Assembly (NCBI GenBank): GCA_051201675.1
Contig: CP179212.1
Coordinates: 2,542,001-2,606,000 of the forward strand
Length of the DNA: 64,000 nucleotides
Reading direction: 5' to 3'
Origin: HTCC2207 sp002685195
Lineage (GTDB): Bacteria; Pseudomonadota; Gammaproteobacteria; Pseudomonadales; Porticoccaceae
How positions within the stretch are numbered: position 1 is the first letter of the stretch; each line of letters opens with the position of its first letter. Made by a program: the position numbers and the translations under genes. Below, in pieces: positions 28,664 through 38,177 of this stretch. The notes beneath the pieces were generated by a model. It saw nothing but the letters and a program-made list of their open reading frames with translations, had not been told where the DNA came from and searched no databases.

Positions 28664-29068
28664 TCAGTCATTTTCTACAGAAATAGCTACCGGAGCGATC
28701 CCGATATCGCGAGCGATATCAGCCACTTTGGCAAGCGATTCAATATTGGACTCATTATCGGCCTGGATAACCATGCCGCCCTTAGGGTTTTCATTGAACA
28801 AACGAGTTAAATTAATTTTCAGCGCACTCGCCTCAACTCGCTTTTTATCAATCCAGTATTCATTTACCTCTGTCACCGCCACCAATATACCGACTTTCTT
28901 ATACGAATCATCGGTAGTGGTATCAATTTTATTAACGACCGGCCCCGGTAATTTAATAAAAGTTGCGGTAACAATGAAAAAGATCAACATAATGAAAACC
29001 ACGTCTAGCATAGGGGTCAGATCAATTGTCTGCCCTTGTGCCTGTGATTTGCCTCTTCTATTACGCAT
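28664..29068 (-). CDS. exbD: ExbD/TolR family biopolymer transport protein
   Basis: A 134-residue protein. After a basic cytoplasmic tail of about 15 residues comes IDLTPMLDVVFIMLIFFIVTATF, the single membrane helix carrying the proton-translocating Asp (LDVVF) typical of ExbD/TolR. A periplasmic domain follows. It works with the adjacent ExbB proteins. It lies 43 bases after exbB and 9 before tonB. Confidence 0.9.
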   Translation of the reverse strand: MRNRRGKSQAQGQTIDLTPMLDVVFIMLIFFIVTATFIKLPGPVVNKIDTTTDDSYKKVGILVAVTEVNEYWIDKKRVEASALKINLTRLFNENPKGGMVIQADNESNIESLAKVADIARDIGIAPVAISVEND

Positions 29069-29111
29069 AGTTTTTTCTCATAGGTGATGCCGGAAATCCG
29101 ACATCAGCCAC

Positions 29112-29636
29112 TTAGTGATCCATGATCAAATGATCTTCTAGGAGATTCTTTTCCTGCTCTGCAACACGTTCGACATAGGTCATGCCAAACACTCCTGATA
29201 GCGCGGCTACCATTCCCGACATAGTCGGTACTGTTGCTTTAGAAACGCCCCCTGCCATTGCTTTGACATCGCCGCCGCCGGTAAACGCCATAACGTCGAA
29301 CACTGTAATCATTCCTGTCACTGTACCTAGCAACCCAAACAAGGGTGCCACGGCGACGAGGGTTTTGATCATCATCATATTAGTATCAATCTCTATACTT
29401 ACTTCGGAGATTAGTTTTTCTCTAATTTGATGAGCGTGTTTAGACTTACGTTCTTTGCGCTGCTCCCAACTATCAAGAGCTCTTTGAACGTCAGCGCCTA
29501 CCATAGAACGGAGATACCACATGCGCTCAAAAATAAGGGTCCACATAACGAATAGCAGGATGACGATCGCCCAAAGGACGTCGCCTCCTGAATCCATAAA
29601 TTTACCCATTTCCGCAATCGTATCAACGAAAAACAT
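29112..29636 (-). CDS. exbB: ExbB/MotA/TolQ family proton channel
   Basis: A 174-residue inner-membrane protein with three hydrophobic segments: VLWAIVILLFVMWTLIF near residue 20, VAPLFGLLGTVTGMI near 95 and SGMVAALSGVFGMTYV near 145. The LLGTVTGM motif is the ExbB/TolQ hallmark. This short form lacks an N-terminal extension, in contrast to the preceding gene. It forms the proton channel with ExbD that energises TonB. One base separates it from the extended channel gene upstream. Confidence 0.9.
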   Translation of the reverse strand: MFFVDTIAEMGKFMDSGGDVLWAIVILLFVMWTLIFERMWYLRSMVGADVQRALDSWEQRKERKSKHAHQIREKLISEVSIEIDTNMMMIKTLVAVAPLFGLLGTVTGMITVFDVMAFTGGGDVKAMAGGVSKATVPTMSGMVAALSGVFGMTYVERVAEQEKNLLEDHLIMDH

Positions 29637-29637
29637 G

Positions 29638-31005
29638 TTAGCGGCCCTCTACTGAACCAGCCACAATACCAGCGCTTTGCTCTTCTAGAACGTGCAATAT
29701 ACGCTGAGCTTTTCCGTTAACAAGGGTATGCATAAGAACCGTTGGAATTGCAACCACCAGACCTAGTACCGTCGTAATCAACGCTTGAGAAATACCACCA
29801 GCCATTGCCTTCGGATCTCCAGCACCAAATAAAGTAATCATCTGGAAGGTAATAATCATACCGGTTACTGTTCCCAAAAGACCCATCAAAGGCGCCACCA
29901 TCGAAATAACTTTCAGTAGGTTCAGGCCTGATTCGATTTCAGGTCGTTCTTTGAGAACGGCTTCGTGCAATTTCAACTCCAAGGACTCTGCATCAAGCTT
30001 TGGGTTATCTGCGGCGACCTGCAACACTCTACCCAGCGGATTATCAGTGTCTGAGGTATCAGATTGGAGTTGCGCAGTAACTTTGCTAGACATCCCCATT
30101 AAAACAACGAAACGCCAAGCGGCTAAGGCAATTGCAAAAGCAAATACTGCAGTGATCACATAACCTACAATACCGCCAAAGTGCCAACGTTCTATCAACG
30201 TTGGAGTATTAATCAAAGCACGCAGCAAACCGCCGCCCAACGGACCAGTTGGATCTAAGCCCATCTTAGTGAAGCCAGAAGTTGCTGCTTGTAAATCTGC
30301 AGCGCCCGCCTGATGCCCAGCTGGCTGTCGAGCTAGCTCTGACACTAATCCGGTGGTCGGGCTGTATTCAAGATACATACCATTTGCGACAAGGTTATAA
30401 GTACCAACTCGCACGACATCCATTTCAGCTTGCTCGCCGTTGGCAAGTAGCACTGATCGATTGAAACTAACAATACGTGAGCTCTCAACCATTTCTCGCT
30501 GTTGCTCGTACCATAATTGCTCAATGTCTTCGATGGAGGGCAAACGGGTATCACTGCTCATTTTGGCAATCAATTCATCAAGAAACTCTGTACGTCCAGG
30601 AATCTGCGCACTGACGATCGACTGATTCAAGTTTGCACGAATATCACCGGCAGCTCCTGTAAGATGACCAAATAGCTCTTTAAGAGATCCGAGTCGCTTG
30701 TCACGCTGTTCACGGAGCTTAGCAATCTGGATGTCATTATCTCGAATAGTTTGCTCTAGTCGGTCTGAACGACGTTCTTCAGCGGCTTTAGAGCTCTCAG
30801 CTTGTTTGAGTAACTGAGCCTGCTTGCGTTGATCACCCTTAAATGCAGCTTCACGCTCGCGAGAATCTGCCGTCTCAGAAATAGACGAACTTTCAATCAT
30901 CTGTAGTAACTCATCCAAGCTTTTAGCATCTTGACCAAATGCCGGCAAACTGAAAGCGGCAACAGCTATAAAGGCCGCAAAAACATTAACAAATTTAGTT
31001 TTCAT
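29638..31005 (-). CDS. Extended ExbB/TolQ-type channel protein (TtpC-like)
   Basis: A 455-residue protein. It has a signal sequence (AAFIAVAAFSLPAFG), a periplasmic coiled-coil and globular extension (about residues 25-270), then three membrane helices with the MotA/TolQ/ExbB domain: IVGYVITAVFAFAIALAAW, VAPLMGLLGTVTGMIITF and ITTVLGLVVAIPTVLM. A large exported extension on an ExbB-like channel is the architecture of TtpC, required for TonB2 function in Vibrio. The start overlaps the DUF3450 stop by four bases (ATGA). Having both long and short channel proteins in one operon matches TonB2-type systems. Confidence 0.85.
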   Translation of the reverse strand: MKTKFVNVFAAFIAVAAFSLPAFGQDAKSLDELLQMIESSSISETADSREREAAFKGDQRKQAQLLKQAESSKAAEERRSDRLEQTIRDNDIQIAKLREQRDKRLGSLKELFGHLTGAAGDIRANLNQSIVSAQIPGRTEFLDELIAKMSSDTRLPSIEDIEQLWYEQQREMVESSRIVSFNRSVLLANGEQAEMDVVRVGTYNLVANGMYLEYSPTTGLVSELARQPAGHQAGAADLQAATSGFTKMGLDPTGPLGGGLLRALINTPTLIERWHFGGIVGYVITAVFAFAIALAAWRFVVLMGMSSKVTAQLQSDTSDTDNPLGRVLQVAADNPKLDAESLELKLHEAVLKERPEIESGLNLLKVISMVAPLMGLLGTVTGMIITFQMITLFGAGDPKAMAGGISQALITTVLGLVVAIPTVLMHTLVNGKAQRILHVLEEQSAGIVAGSVEGR

Positions 31006-31784
31006 TGTGCTGCCTCCGGCGCTGTAATTGGCATTTCCATGACGTCCTGAGTATTCAGTTTCTTAGCAATGCGAATACCCTGATCAATTGGTCGACGATA
31101 TTCAGAATCCAGCGTCTCCCAAGAACCAGTAGTCTTGTTCCAAGCTCCGGACTGAGACTTATCTTTTGTCTGATACATCAAGGCGACTCGACCAATTCGA
31201 AGCATATCAACTTCAACTTCCGATCCATCTGCATTGATGTCGATCATGTCTCGGTATGACTCCAGAGACAAGCTGTACTCAGACTCAATATCATATAGCT
31301 CAAGAATTTGACGGAATTTTTCGGCCGCAGAAAATTTGGCGCTATCAAGATTTACATTTAAGTCAGCAATTGCATCAAGACGATCGTCTTTCTTAAACGG
31401 CATGTCGAGCGCAACAAAATCTTCAAGCCCAGCGAGCATACTAACCATGAGTGGCGTAACGCCTCGCTCAATGACCGTAGCATTAGCAATAGACTCTTTC
31501 AGTTCAGCCATCATTACCTTCTGACTATCAATCTGACGGTCTAACTGCGAATTATAGACCCGTAAAGATTCGATTTGCTTATTTACCTGTTTGAATTCTT
31601 GTAACAGCTCATCAGTTTGATCAGCAATGCGATCAACCTTGGTCTGCGACGTTTTGGCTGTTTGAACCTTAGCGGCTCCAGCTTTCAGCACATCGCTCAC
31701 TTCGGTTGCCTGAACTGCAGTTGCAGTCAGACCAACGACAAGAGCGCTTATAAGTGCCAATGCTTTTAGTGGTTGCTTTTTCAT
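31002..31784 (-). CDS. Exported DUF3450 coiled-coil protein
   Basis: A 260-residue protein and first gene of the TonB operon. A signal peptide (ALISALVVGLTATAVQA) is followed by a coiled coil (about residues 35-105, rich in Gln, Lys and Asp) and a globular part containing VEVDMLRIGRVALMYQTKD, characteristic of DUF3450. No enzymatic motif is seen. The same VDMLRIGR-like phrase (EMDVVRVGTYNLV) recurs in the next protein's extension, so the two periplasmic parts may be related or interact. Function is not established; position implies a periplasmic partner of the TonB/ExbB complex. Confidence 0.8.
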   Translation of the reverse strand: MKKQPLKALALISALVVGLTATAVQATEVSDVLKAGAAKVQTAKTSQTKVDRIADQTDELLQEFKQVNKQIESLRVYNSQLDRQIDSQKVMMAELKESIANATVIERGVTPLMVSMLAGLEDFVALDMPFKKDDRLDAIADLNVNLDSAKFSAAEKFRQILELYDIESEYSLSLESYRDMIDINADGSEVEVDMLRIGRVALMYQTKDKSQSGAWNKTTGSWETLDSEYRRPIDQGIRIAKKLNTQDVMEMPITAPEAAQ

Positions 31785-32091
31785 GGTTCCCTCAATTTGG
31801 GTCTATCAGTTTAATATTCTTACGGCAATTTAGGACATTGCCTTCGTTCAAGAAAAGTCGTAGATACTTTCTCGGTCGTTCTTTTTAACAGTCTCAACTT
31901 TAAGAATCAACACGGTGGGCCGCAAAATGAAGCTTTCATGCTTTAACCGTAAATTCTGTTACTTAAGGTAACAAATATTTCTTTGCGTTTCTTTACCGAT
32001 ATCTATTGAATAATAATTATCTCTGTATCATTGAATCCATTAATTAACAAACTAGACTCACCGCCGGTGTTAATACATCAGATAAGATAAT
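31785..32091 (-). promoter_or_regulatory. Leader/promoter region of the TonB-ExbB operon
   Basis: A 307-base gap between the folA stop and the DUF3450 start; no gene is supported in it. On the minus strand TTGATT (31905-31910) and TAAAAA (31882-31887) are 17 bases apart and could be a sigma-70 promoter. An AT-rich segment at 32003-32021 matches 11 of 19 positions of the Fur box (the half ATTATC and its neighbours), which would suit a TonB system but is a weak match in AT-rich DNA. CACCGCCGGTG at 32059-32069 is a small palindrome near the end of folA. Confidence 0.3.
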
Positions 32092-32589
32092 TTAACCCCG
32101 ATCCAAAACCAAAAACTGATAGGGATGTTTGTCAATAATTTCCGGTAATTTGACGCTAGTTTGAGACCAATTATTAAGATCGATGTCAGGGAAAAATGCG
32201 TCTCCCTCTACATCCGCATCAACCTTTGTCAAGTAAATTCGGTCCGCTAGGTCAATAGTCATACGATAAATTTGCTCGCCTCCAATCACCATAATTTCAT
32301 CAACATCGGCGGCCTCACAGGCTATTTCGCCTGCCACCAGCGCTTGCTCTACGGACTGCACCACTTCTATGCCATCCGAAGTCCACTGAGGGTCTCTGGT
32401 GAGAACAATATTTGCTCGACCCGGCAGGGGTCGACCGATAGAGTCAAAGGTTTTACGGCCCATAATTAAAGGCTTACCCATAGTTACTGATTTAAAGTAC
32501 TTAAGATCCTCTGGCAAATACCAAGGGAGTTGATTGTTAAGTCCAATCGCGCCATTACGGCTAACGGCAACAATGAGCGATATTTTCAT
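32092..32589 (-). CDS. folA: Dihydrofolate reductase
   Basis: A 165-residue enzyme reducing dihydrofolate to tetrahydrofolate with NADPH; target of trimethoprim. Motifs: ISLIVAVSRNGAIGLNNQLPWYLPEDL, with the usual catalytic acid Asp near residue 27, MGRKTFDSIGRPLPGR and MVIGGEQIY. It follows thyA by 12 bases; pairing the two is sensible because thymidylate synthase produces the dihydrofolate that FolA recycles. Full family length. Confidence 0.96.
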   Translation of the reverse strand: MKISLIVAVSRNGAIGLNNQLPWYLPEDLKYFKSVTMGKPLIMGRKTFDSIGRPLPGRANIVLTRDPQWTSDGIEVVQSVEQALVAGEIACEAADVDEIMVIGGEQIYRMTIDLADRIYLTKVDADVEGDAFFPDIDLNNWSQTSVKLPEIIDKHPYQFLVLDRG

Positions 32590-32601
32590 AGAATAAGCCT
32601 C

Positions 32602-33507
32602 TTAAACAGCAACGGGTGCCGCAATCGGTCCATGTGATTGATAGTTTTGCAGCTCGAAATCATCAAAGACAAAATCAAACAAACTGGTAACCTGGGAATT
32701 AATTTTCATTGTAGGTAAATCAAAGGTTGATCGCGATAGTTGCTCCTCTACTTGATCCATATGATTAAGGTAAAGATGCGCATCACCAAAGGTGTGCACA
32801 AAATCACCAAGCCCTAAGCCCGAGACCTGGGCGATCATCATGGTGAGTATGGCGTAGGAAGCTATATTGAAGGGCACCCCGAGAAATACATCGGCACTGC
32901 GCTGGTAGAGCTGACAACTTAATTTCCCATCCACTACATAAAACTGAAATAAACTATGGCAGGGGGGCAACCCAGACTTGACCATGACAGGAATGTCCTG
33001 TGGATTCCAAGCTGAAACAATTAATCTTCTGGAGTCTGGATTACTCTTGATGTCTTCTATTAATTGGGTCAGCTGATCAACTCCCCCAAAATTCCGCCAT
33101 TGCTTTCCATAAACGGGGCCGAGGTCACCATATTGCGCAGCAAAGTCGCTGTCAGTTTTAATTTTTTCGATAAACTCTTTCATCACTGCGCGCCACTCGG
33201 GCGAATACATTTCTAAGGAAGTGTCTTGGCCTGTCTCCCGTAGCCAATTTTGATAAGGCCAGTCATTCCATATTCCCACACCATTTTCTACAAGGTAACG
33301 AATATTGGTGTCACCGCGAATAAACCACAATAGTTCATGTAAAATAGATTTTAGGTGTACTTTTTTACTCGTTACTAAAGGAAATCCATGGGCCAAATCA
33401 AAACGCATCTGGTGTCCAAAAATACTCACTGTCCCAGTACCGGTGCGATCTTCTTTTTTGACACCGTGATCTCGAATATGGCGGACTAAATCCAAATATT
33501 GTTGCAT
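32602..33507 (-). CDS. thyA: Thymidylate synthase
   Basis: A 301-residue enzyme converting dUMP to dTMP with methylenetetrahydrofolate. The catalytic cysteine is Cys183 in LPPCHSLFQFYV; RTGTGT, FGHQMRFDL and NIASYAILTMM are typical. It is 37 residues longer than the E. coli enzyme. The extra length is an insert between WLRETG and GDLGPVYG (about residues 90-127), a region where some other bacterial ThyA also carry insertions. The start overlaps the lgt stop by one base (TAATG), and folA follows 12 bases later. Confidence 0.96.
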   Translation of the reverse strand: MQQYLDLVRHIRDHGVKKEDRTGTGTVSIFGHQMRFDLAHGFPLVTSKKVHLKSILHELLWFIRGDTNIRYLVENGVGIWNDWPYQNWLRETGQDTSLEMYSPEWRAVMKEFIEKIKTDSDFAAQYGDLGPVYGKQWRNFGGVDQLTQLIEDIKSNPDSRRLIVSAWNPQDIPVMVKSGLPPCHSLFQFYVVDGKLSCQLYQRSADVFLGVPFNIASYAILTMMIAQVSGLGLGDFVHTFGDAHLYLNHMDQVEEQLSRSTFDLPTMKINSQVTSLFDFVFDDFELQNYQSHGPIAAPVAV

Positions 33508-34322
33508 TAGGAGCGCTCACCCTTAAGTAATCCTTGAACACTTTTGCGCATCAACCATAGCCCCACAATAATCATAGGGATACACAGAGTTTGTCCTCTG
33601 GTCATCCAGTTAAACGATTCAAGCAGCGCCGCTTGGCCCGAAAACTGTGCATCTGGCTGTCGTACAAATTCAACACAAAATCGAAATACGCCATATAGAA
33701 TTAAAAACAGACCGCCAACTTCTCCGCGTAAACGGGGTTTGCTAGCAAACCAGTTGATAATCAGGAATAAGACAAGCCCCTCTAAAGCTGCCTCATACAG
33801 CTGCGATGGATGCCTTGGTAACAATTCTGGATCAGCGGGAAACACCATAGCCCAAGGCACATCGGTCGGCCTTCCATAAAGCTCTTGACCAATAAAGTTG
33901 CCGAAGCGGCCAAACATAAGACCAGTAGGTACTAACGGGGCTGCAAAATCACCTAAACTGAGAAAAGAAATTTGATATTTCCGACTGTAGATAAGTATTG
34001 CTATAACAACACCCATCAACCCGCCATGGAAAGACATTCCACCCTCCCAAATACGAATCAACATAGCGGGGTCCGCCAGCCACTTGTCCGCACTGTAAAA
34101 AAACATATAGCCAATACGACCGCCTAAGATGACGCCCCAGGCTCCATAAACAATTAGATCTTCCACCTGATTCTTCTTAATCGGGGACCACGGCCGTTGG
34201 CTATTGCGCAGCGCTAAACGCCAGGCAACAAGAAAGGCCAAAAGGTACATAACACCATACCAATGAACCTGCAACGGTCCGACAGATAAGGCCACGGGAT
34301 CTATAGATGGGTAAGACAACAT
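33507..34322 (-). CDS. lgt: Prolipoprotein diacylglyceryl transferase
   Basis: A 271-residue inner-membrane enzyme with about seven helices that moves diacylglycerol from phosphatidylglycerol onto the lipobox cysteine of prolipoproteins, the first step of lipoprotein maturation. Signatures: VHWYGVMYLLAF near residue 20, GGRIGYMFFY, GGMSFHGGL and the Lgt signature GRFGNFIGQELYGRPTD near 140. It is the first gene of the lgt-thyA-folA unit, whose order is also known in Pseudomonas. Confidence 0.95.
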   Translation of the reverse strand: MLSYPSIDPVALSVGPLQVHWYGVMYLLAFLVAWRLALRNSQRPWSPIKKNQVEDLIVYGAWGVILGGRIGYMFFYSADKWLADPAMLIRIWEGGMSFHGGLMGVVIAILIYSRKYQISFLSLGDFAAPLVPTGLMFGRFGNFIGQELYGRPTDVPWAMVFPADPELLPRHPSQLYEAALEGLVLFLIINWFASKPRLRGEVGGLFLILYGVFRFCVEFVRQPDAQFSGQAALLESFNWMTRGQTLCIPMIIVGLWLMRKSVQGLLKGERS

Positions 34323-34428
34323 TAGGAGGGGCTTCTCTTAAGTATTCGGGGATATGATCATAGCGGTTTCTGTCCATTACTGCCAAGAATGATGACAGAG
34401 AAAAAGAGAAAAAGTTATACTGTTTTGT

Positions 34429-35211
34429 ATGTGTTTACTTGCCTTTGCTTTTCATATGCGTTCCGATGCGCCGCTGATTGTCATCTCTAATAGAGACGAA
34501 TTTTATGAACGGCCAACGCTCCCAATGCATTGGTGGGCTGACGAGGTAATTCTTGCAGGTCGAGATCAACAAGCAGGGGGTACTTGGCTTGGAATGTCGA
34601 GAAATGGGCGCTTTGCAGCAGTTACCAACTTTCGTGATATTCGACGTAACGGCATGTCACAAGATAAACCTCGCTCTCGCGGCGAACTGGTTACTAGGTT
34701 TCTTTCTTCAACTGAGGATGTACATCAGTGGGCAAGCTCTCTTAATAATAACCTGTCAGATTACGATGGATTTAATTTGATTATTTTTGATGGCATATCC
34801 TTGCTATATCTCAATAATCAGGGGGATCCAGTGCAGGTGATTGAACCGGGTGTTTATGCTCTTAGTAATCATCGCTTAGACAGCCCTTGGCCCAAGGTAG
34901 ATCATGCTCGAGAGCAACTAAAAAGAACGTTATCTGCAGACACTATGAATCAAGCCACCTTACCCACATTGCTAAATACACTCACTTTAGAAAAGACTTA
35001 TGCGCCTCATTTACTCCCCGATACGGGAATTACTGCGGAATGGGAAGCACTGCTTTCATCGCCTTTTATCGTCTCAGAAGGATATGGTACCCGCGCCGCA
35101 ACAGCTATAATAGTGTCTAAAGAAGGAAAGGTTAGCGTGGCAGAACAAGGTTTTGAAAATGGGAAAAAACTGGGGTTTAATCAGTTTGACTATCAAATAC
35201 TAAGCAATTAG
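34429..35211 (+). CDS. NRDE family protein (TANGO2-like)
   Basis: A 260-residue protein starting MCLLAFAF with VISNRDEFYERPT near residue 25, the signature that names the NRDE family, followed by GTWLGMSRNGRFAAVTNFRD and the later GYGTRAATAIIV. An N-terminal Cys-Leu is reminiscent of N-terminal nucleophile folds. The eukaryotic relative TANGO2 has been linked to heme and lipid handling; the bacterial role is unsettled. The last 12 bases overlap the 3' end of the convergent ptsP. It is divergent from lgt across about 106 bases. Confidence 0.82.
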   Translation: MCLLAFAFHMRSDAPLIVISNRDEFYERPTLPMHWWADEVILAGRDQQAGGTWLGMSRNGRFAAVTNFRDIRRNGMSQDKPRSRGELVTRFLSSTEDVHQWASSLNNNLSDYDGFNLIIFDGISLLYLNNQGDPVQVIEPGVYALSNHRLDSPWPKVDHAREQLKRTLSADTMNQATLPTLLNTLTLEKTYAPHLLPDTGITAEWEALLSSPFIVSEGYGTRAATAIIVSKEGKVSVAEQGFENGKKLGFNQFDYQILSN

Positions 35212-37509
35212 TTTGGTGCTGTCCGATCGAGGTTTTGGACTTGTTGTTTTGAGCAGCTTAATAACATCCGGTTGATTGAGAGATTGCGCTAGAAAGGTGA
35301 TAATTTCCTTCGAACTTGACATTTTCAATGCCTTCTTAGATAAGAGTTTCGCTTCTTTCCTGGACACATTAAGTAATATTGATTTCACTCTAAGCAAGCT
35401 GCTTGCACTCATCGAAAAAGTCTCATAGCCTAAACCCAAAAGAATCACAGTACTCAGGGGGTCACCGGCCATCTCTCCACAAATACTAAGCTGGCAATTA
35501 ACGCTCGAGGCCTGATCATAGATTTGTTTTAGCGCCCTCAAAACACTAGGGTGTAAAGTATGATACAAATCTGCGACTCTGGGATTGTTTCGATCAACAG
35601 CCAGTAAATACTGCGTTAAGTCATTCGTCCCAACTGACATGAAGTCAACACGCCGACCTATTTCTTTTACCTGATAAACTGCGGCAGGCACTTCAATCAT
35701 AGCTCCAATCAAAGGGCGCTTAATCGTGTAACCCTCTTCTTGGGTTAGTTCCTGGTAAGCTCGCTCAATCAGCTGTAACGCTCGGTCAAGCTCAGGGACA
35801 TTGCTAATCATCGGGAGCATAATACGTAAGTTATTAATACCTTCACTGGCGCGCAACATCGCTCTTATTTGAACCAAAAATATCTCCGGATGATCCAAGG
35901 ATATTCGAATTCCTCTCCAACCTAAAAAAGGGTTCTCTTCTTCAATGGGGAAATAGGGTAAATCTTTATCCCCCCCAATATCCAGGGTTCTCATCGTCAC
36001 TGGGCGAGGAGCAAAATCCGAGAGCTGTTCTCGATAAATTTCTATTTGTTCATCCTCAGTGGGGAAACTTGTCCTCATTAAGAAAGGAATTTCAGTTCGA
36101 AAAAGACCCACAGCTTCGGCGCCACTTTTTAGTGATCTTGCCGTGTCTTGCCTTAAACCAGTATTTACCCATAGGGAAAATCTAATTCCATCAGGAGTGT
36201 GGCATGGAATATCCCTGAGCTTTTCTAAATCCTTATTGAACAGCTTCTCTTCTCGCTGACGTTGCACATAATGCCGACGAACCGATCGTGTCGCCCTACT
36301 TATAACATCTCCGGTGGATCCATCAACAATGAGCTCTTGACCTTCTAGCTCAACCCACGGAAGGTTAATCGCTCCCATGACGGTCGGAATACCCAAAGCT
36401 CGGCCAACAATGGCCATATGTGAGTTGCTAGATCCTTTAAGAGAAATAATACCGACCAAACGATGAACAGGAATATCTGCTAACGCTGTAGCCGACAAAT
36501 CTTCACCAACCAACACAATTCTGCGTGGCATCGGAGCTCTATCTTTATCTTTAGCCTGCAAGTATCCAAGTACACGTACACCCAAGTCATTTACGTCAGC
36601 TGCTCGCTCGCGCAAATAAGGGTCATCCATCTTTTGGAAAATCCTCACGTGTTTGAGAATTACAGTACTCCAGGCACTTGGCGCAGCCTGACCCAGTTTA
36701 ATCGCAGAGATAACTTCGTTGATGAGCACCCGATCATCAAGTAACCGAATATAGACCTCAAAAAGAGCAAATTCCTCTGCACTTAACTTACCTGATAAAC
36801 CATTACCTAAATTGCGCATATCTCGCTTGGTAGCTTTCAGCGCCTCTCGAAATAGTTTAACTTCAGCGCTGGGGTTATCAGTTGGTCGTTCTGGAACCAT
36901 CTTTAAATCGGAGCTAGAAGTGACGAGAACCACTCGGCCAATTCCTACTCCTGACGAACTAGGAATGCCGGGGAATACTGCCTCTTTACTCTTGCCTCTT
37001 CCTGCAGATGCTAATTGGCGCAGAGCTCCTGTTGCCTCCGCATGAGCTATCGCTCCTGACAATTGCGCACATACAGTGACCACAAACGCTTCTTCTTCAG
37101 AAGCAAACCGGCGTCGAGTTTCCTGCTGAAGAACTAGAACTCCTAGTACTTTTCGGTGGTGAATAATTGGGACGCCAAGAAATGAATGAAAGGGCGCCTC
37201 ACCAGTCTCTTCAAAATAAGCAAAGTTAGGATGTTGATCTGCATCTTGAAGATTTAGAGGCTCCTCTTTTGCAGCCACCAGCCCTACCAAGCCCTCTCTC
37301 ATGGCCATGCGCACCTTTCCAATTGATTCTTGGCGAAGGCCCTCTGTAGCCATTAAAACGTAGTTCTGATCCGATTCATCAAACAGATAGACTGAGCAAA
37401 CTCCTGCGCTCATGGCATCACGTACTTCTTTGACGATGATCGCTAAAACTTCGGATAAACTCCGAGCGCCATTTACTTCTTGAACAATTGTACGCAGAGA
37501 TGACAGCAT
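35200..37509 (-). CDS. ptsP: PTS-Ntr enzyme I (phosphoenolpyruvate-protein phosphotransferase)
   Basis: A 769-residue protein. The N-terminal GAF domain (about 5-155) is followed by the enzyme I fold with the phosphorylated histidine His364 in SLKGSSNSHMAIV, then the PEP-binding TIM barrel with FRTEIPFLMR, EEENPFLGWRGIR, GTNDLTQYLLAVDRNNP and ICGEMAGDP. EI-Ntr passes phosphate to NPr and EIIA-Ntr, a regulatory chain linked to nitrogen, potassium and storage metabolism. The GAF domain senses glutamine and 2-oxoglutarate in known cases. It is 2 bases downstream of rppH, the conserved order. Confidence 0.95.
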   Translation of the reverse strand: MLSSLRTIVQEVNGARSLSEVLAIIVKEVRDAMSAGVCSVYLFDESDQNYVLMATEGLRQESIGKVRMAMREGLVGLVAAKEEPLNLQDADQHPNFAYFEETGEAPFHSFLGVPIIHHRKVLGVLVLQQETRRRFASEEEAFVVTVCAQLSGAIAHAEATGALRQLASAGRGKSKEAVFPGIPSSSGVGIGRVVLVTSSSDLKMVPERPTDNPSAEVKLFREALKATKRDMRNLGNGLSGKLSAEEFALFEVYIRLLDDRVLINEVISAIKLGQAAPSAWSTVILKHVRIFQKMDDPYLRERAADVNDLGVRVLGYLQAKDKDRAPMPRRIVLVGEDLSATALADIPVHRLVGIISLKGSSNSHMAIVGRALGIPTVMGAINLPWVELEGQELIVDGSTGDVISRATRSVRRHYVQRQREEKLFNKDLEKLRDIPCHTPDGIRFSLWVNTGLRQDTARSLKSGAEAVGLFRTEIPFLMRTSFPTEDEQIEIYREQLSDFAPRPVTMRTLDIGGDKDLPYFPIEEENPFLGWRGIRISLDHPEIFLVQIRAMLRASEGINNLRIMLPMISNVPELDRALQLIERAYQELTQEEGYTIKRPLIGAMIEVPAAVYQVKEIGRRVDFMSVGTNDLTQYLLAVDRNNPRVADLYHTLHPSVLRALKQIYDQASSVNCQLSICGEMAGDPLSTVILLGLGYETFSMSASSLLRVKSILLNVSRKEAKLLSKKALKMSSSKEIITFLAQSLNQPDVIKLLKTTSPKPRSDSTKLIA

Positions 37510-37511
37510 TT

Positions 37512-38009
37512 TTACGCTCTCGCCGCCTGCTGCTCAAAGCGCATATTTGCAGCAGCGAACTCATGTAAAGCATTGCGATACACATTCCGTTTAAAAGATA
37601 CCACGGAATTTATGGGATACCAGTAGTTGACCCATTGCCAGCCGTCAAATTCAGGGCTACCTGAGGTATCAAAGCAAACCTTTGATGTATCCCCAGTTAG
37701 CTGAAGAAAATACCATTTTTGTTTTTGGCCAATACATAGAGGCTTTGAATTCTTTCTCTGCATTGATGGAGGTATATGATAGCGAAGCCACTTTTTACTG
37801 CGCTGGATGATTTTCACATCTGATGACTCTAGCCCTACTTCCTCATAAAGTTCTCGAAATAAAGCTTGATCGGCGGACTCACCCTTATCAACGCCACCTT
37901 GGGGAAACTGCCAAGATTGCTGTCCCAGCCTTTTAGCTAGAAACACCTTGCCTCTACCATCACTAATGACTATGGCAACATTCGAGCGAAAACCATCTTT
38001 ATCAACCAC
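37512..38009 (-). CDS. rppH: RNA pyrophosphohydrolase (Nudix)
   Basis: A 165-residue Nudix enzyme that removes pyrophosphate from the 5' end of transcripts and so opens them to RNase E decay. Motifs: RSNVAIVISDGRGKVFLAKR, WQFPQGGVDKGES, and the Nudix helix ALFRELYEEVGL near residue 50, then WLRYHIPP. Length and the PQGG phrase are RppH-specific. It precedes ptsP by 2 bases, as in E. coli and Pseudomonas. Confidence 0.95.
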   Translation of the reverse strand: MVDKDGFRSNVAIVISDGRGKVFLAKRLGQQSWQFPQGGVDKGESADQALFRELYEEVGLESSDVKIIQRSKKWLRYHIPPSMQRKNSKPLCIGQKQKWYFLQLTGDTSKVCFDTSGSPEFDGWQWVNYWYPINSVVSFKRNVYRNALHEFAAANMRFEQQAARA

Positions 38010-38177
38010 TGTATCTCATCCTTTAAATTAGTTTCGTCCTAGCGGATCTATTGTTCCACAGTCTATAGTGTCATGGCTTGTTACGGATTATCAAGGAATG
38101 GGCTTTTGATTTCCCTTTATTCTCGGGAAAATCTTGATAGTATCGAGCCACTCAAACGGCCTTAAAGGAATACTCAA

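Noticed and set aside
28395..29087. A 230-codon open frame antisense to tonB and exbD
   Set aside because: It lies entirely opposite well-supported genes, has no domain resemblance, and reflects low stop-codon frequency opposite them.
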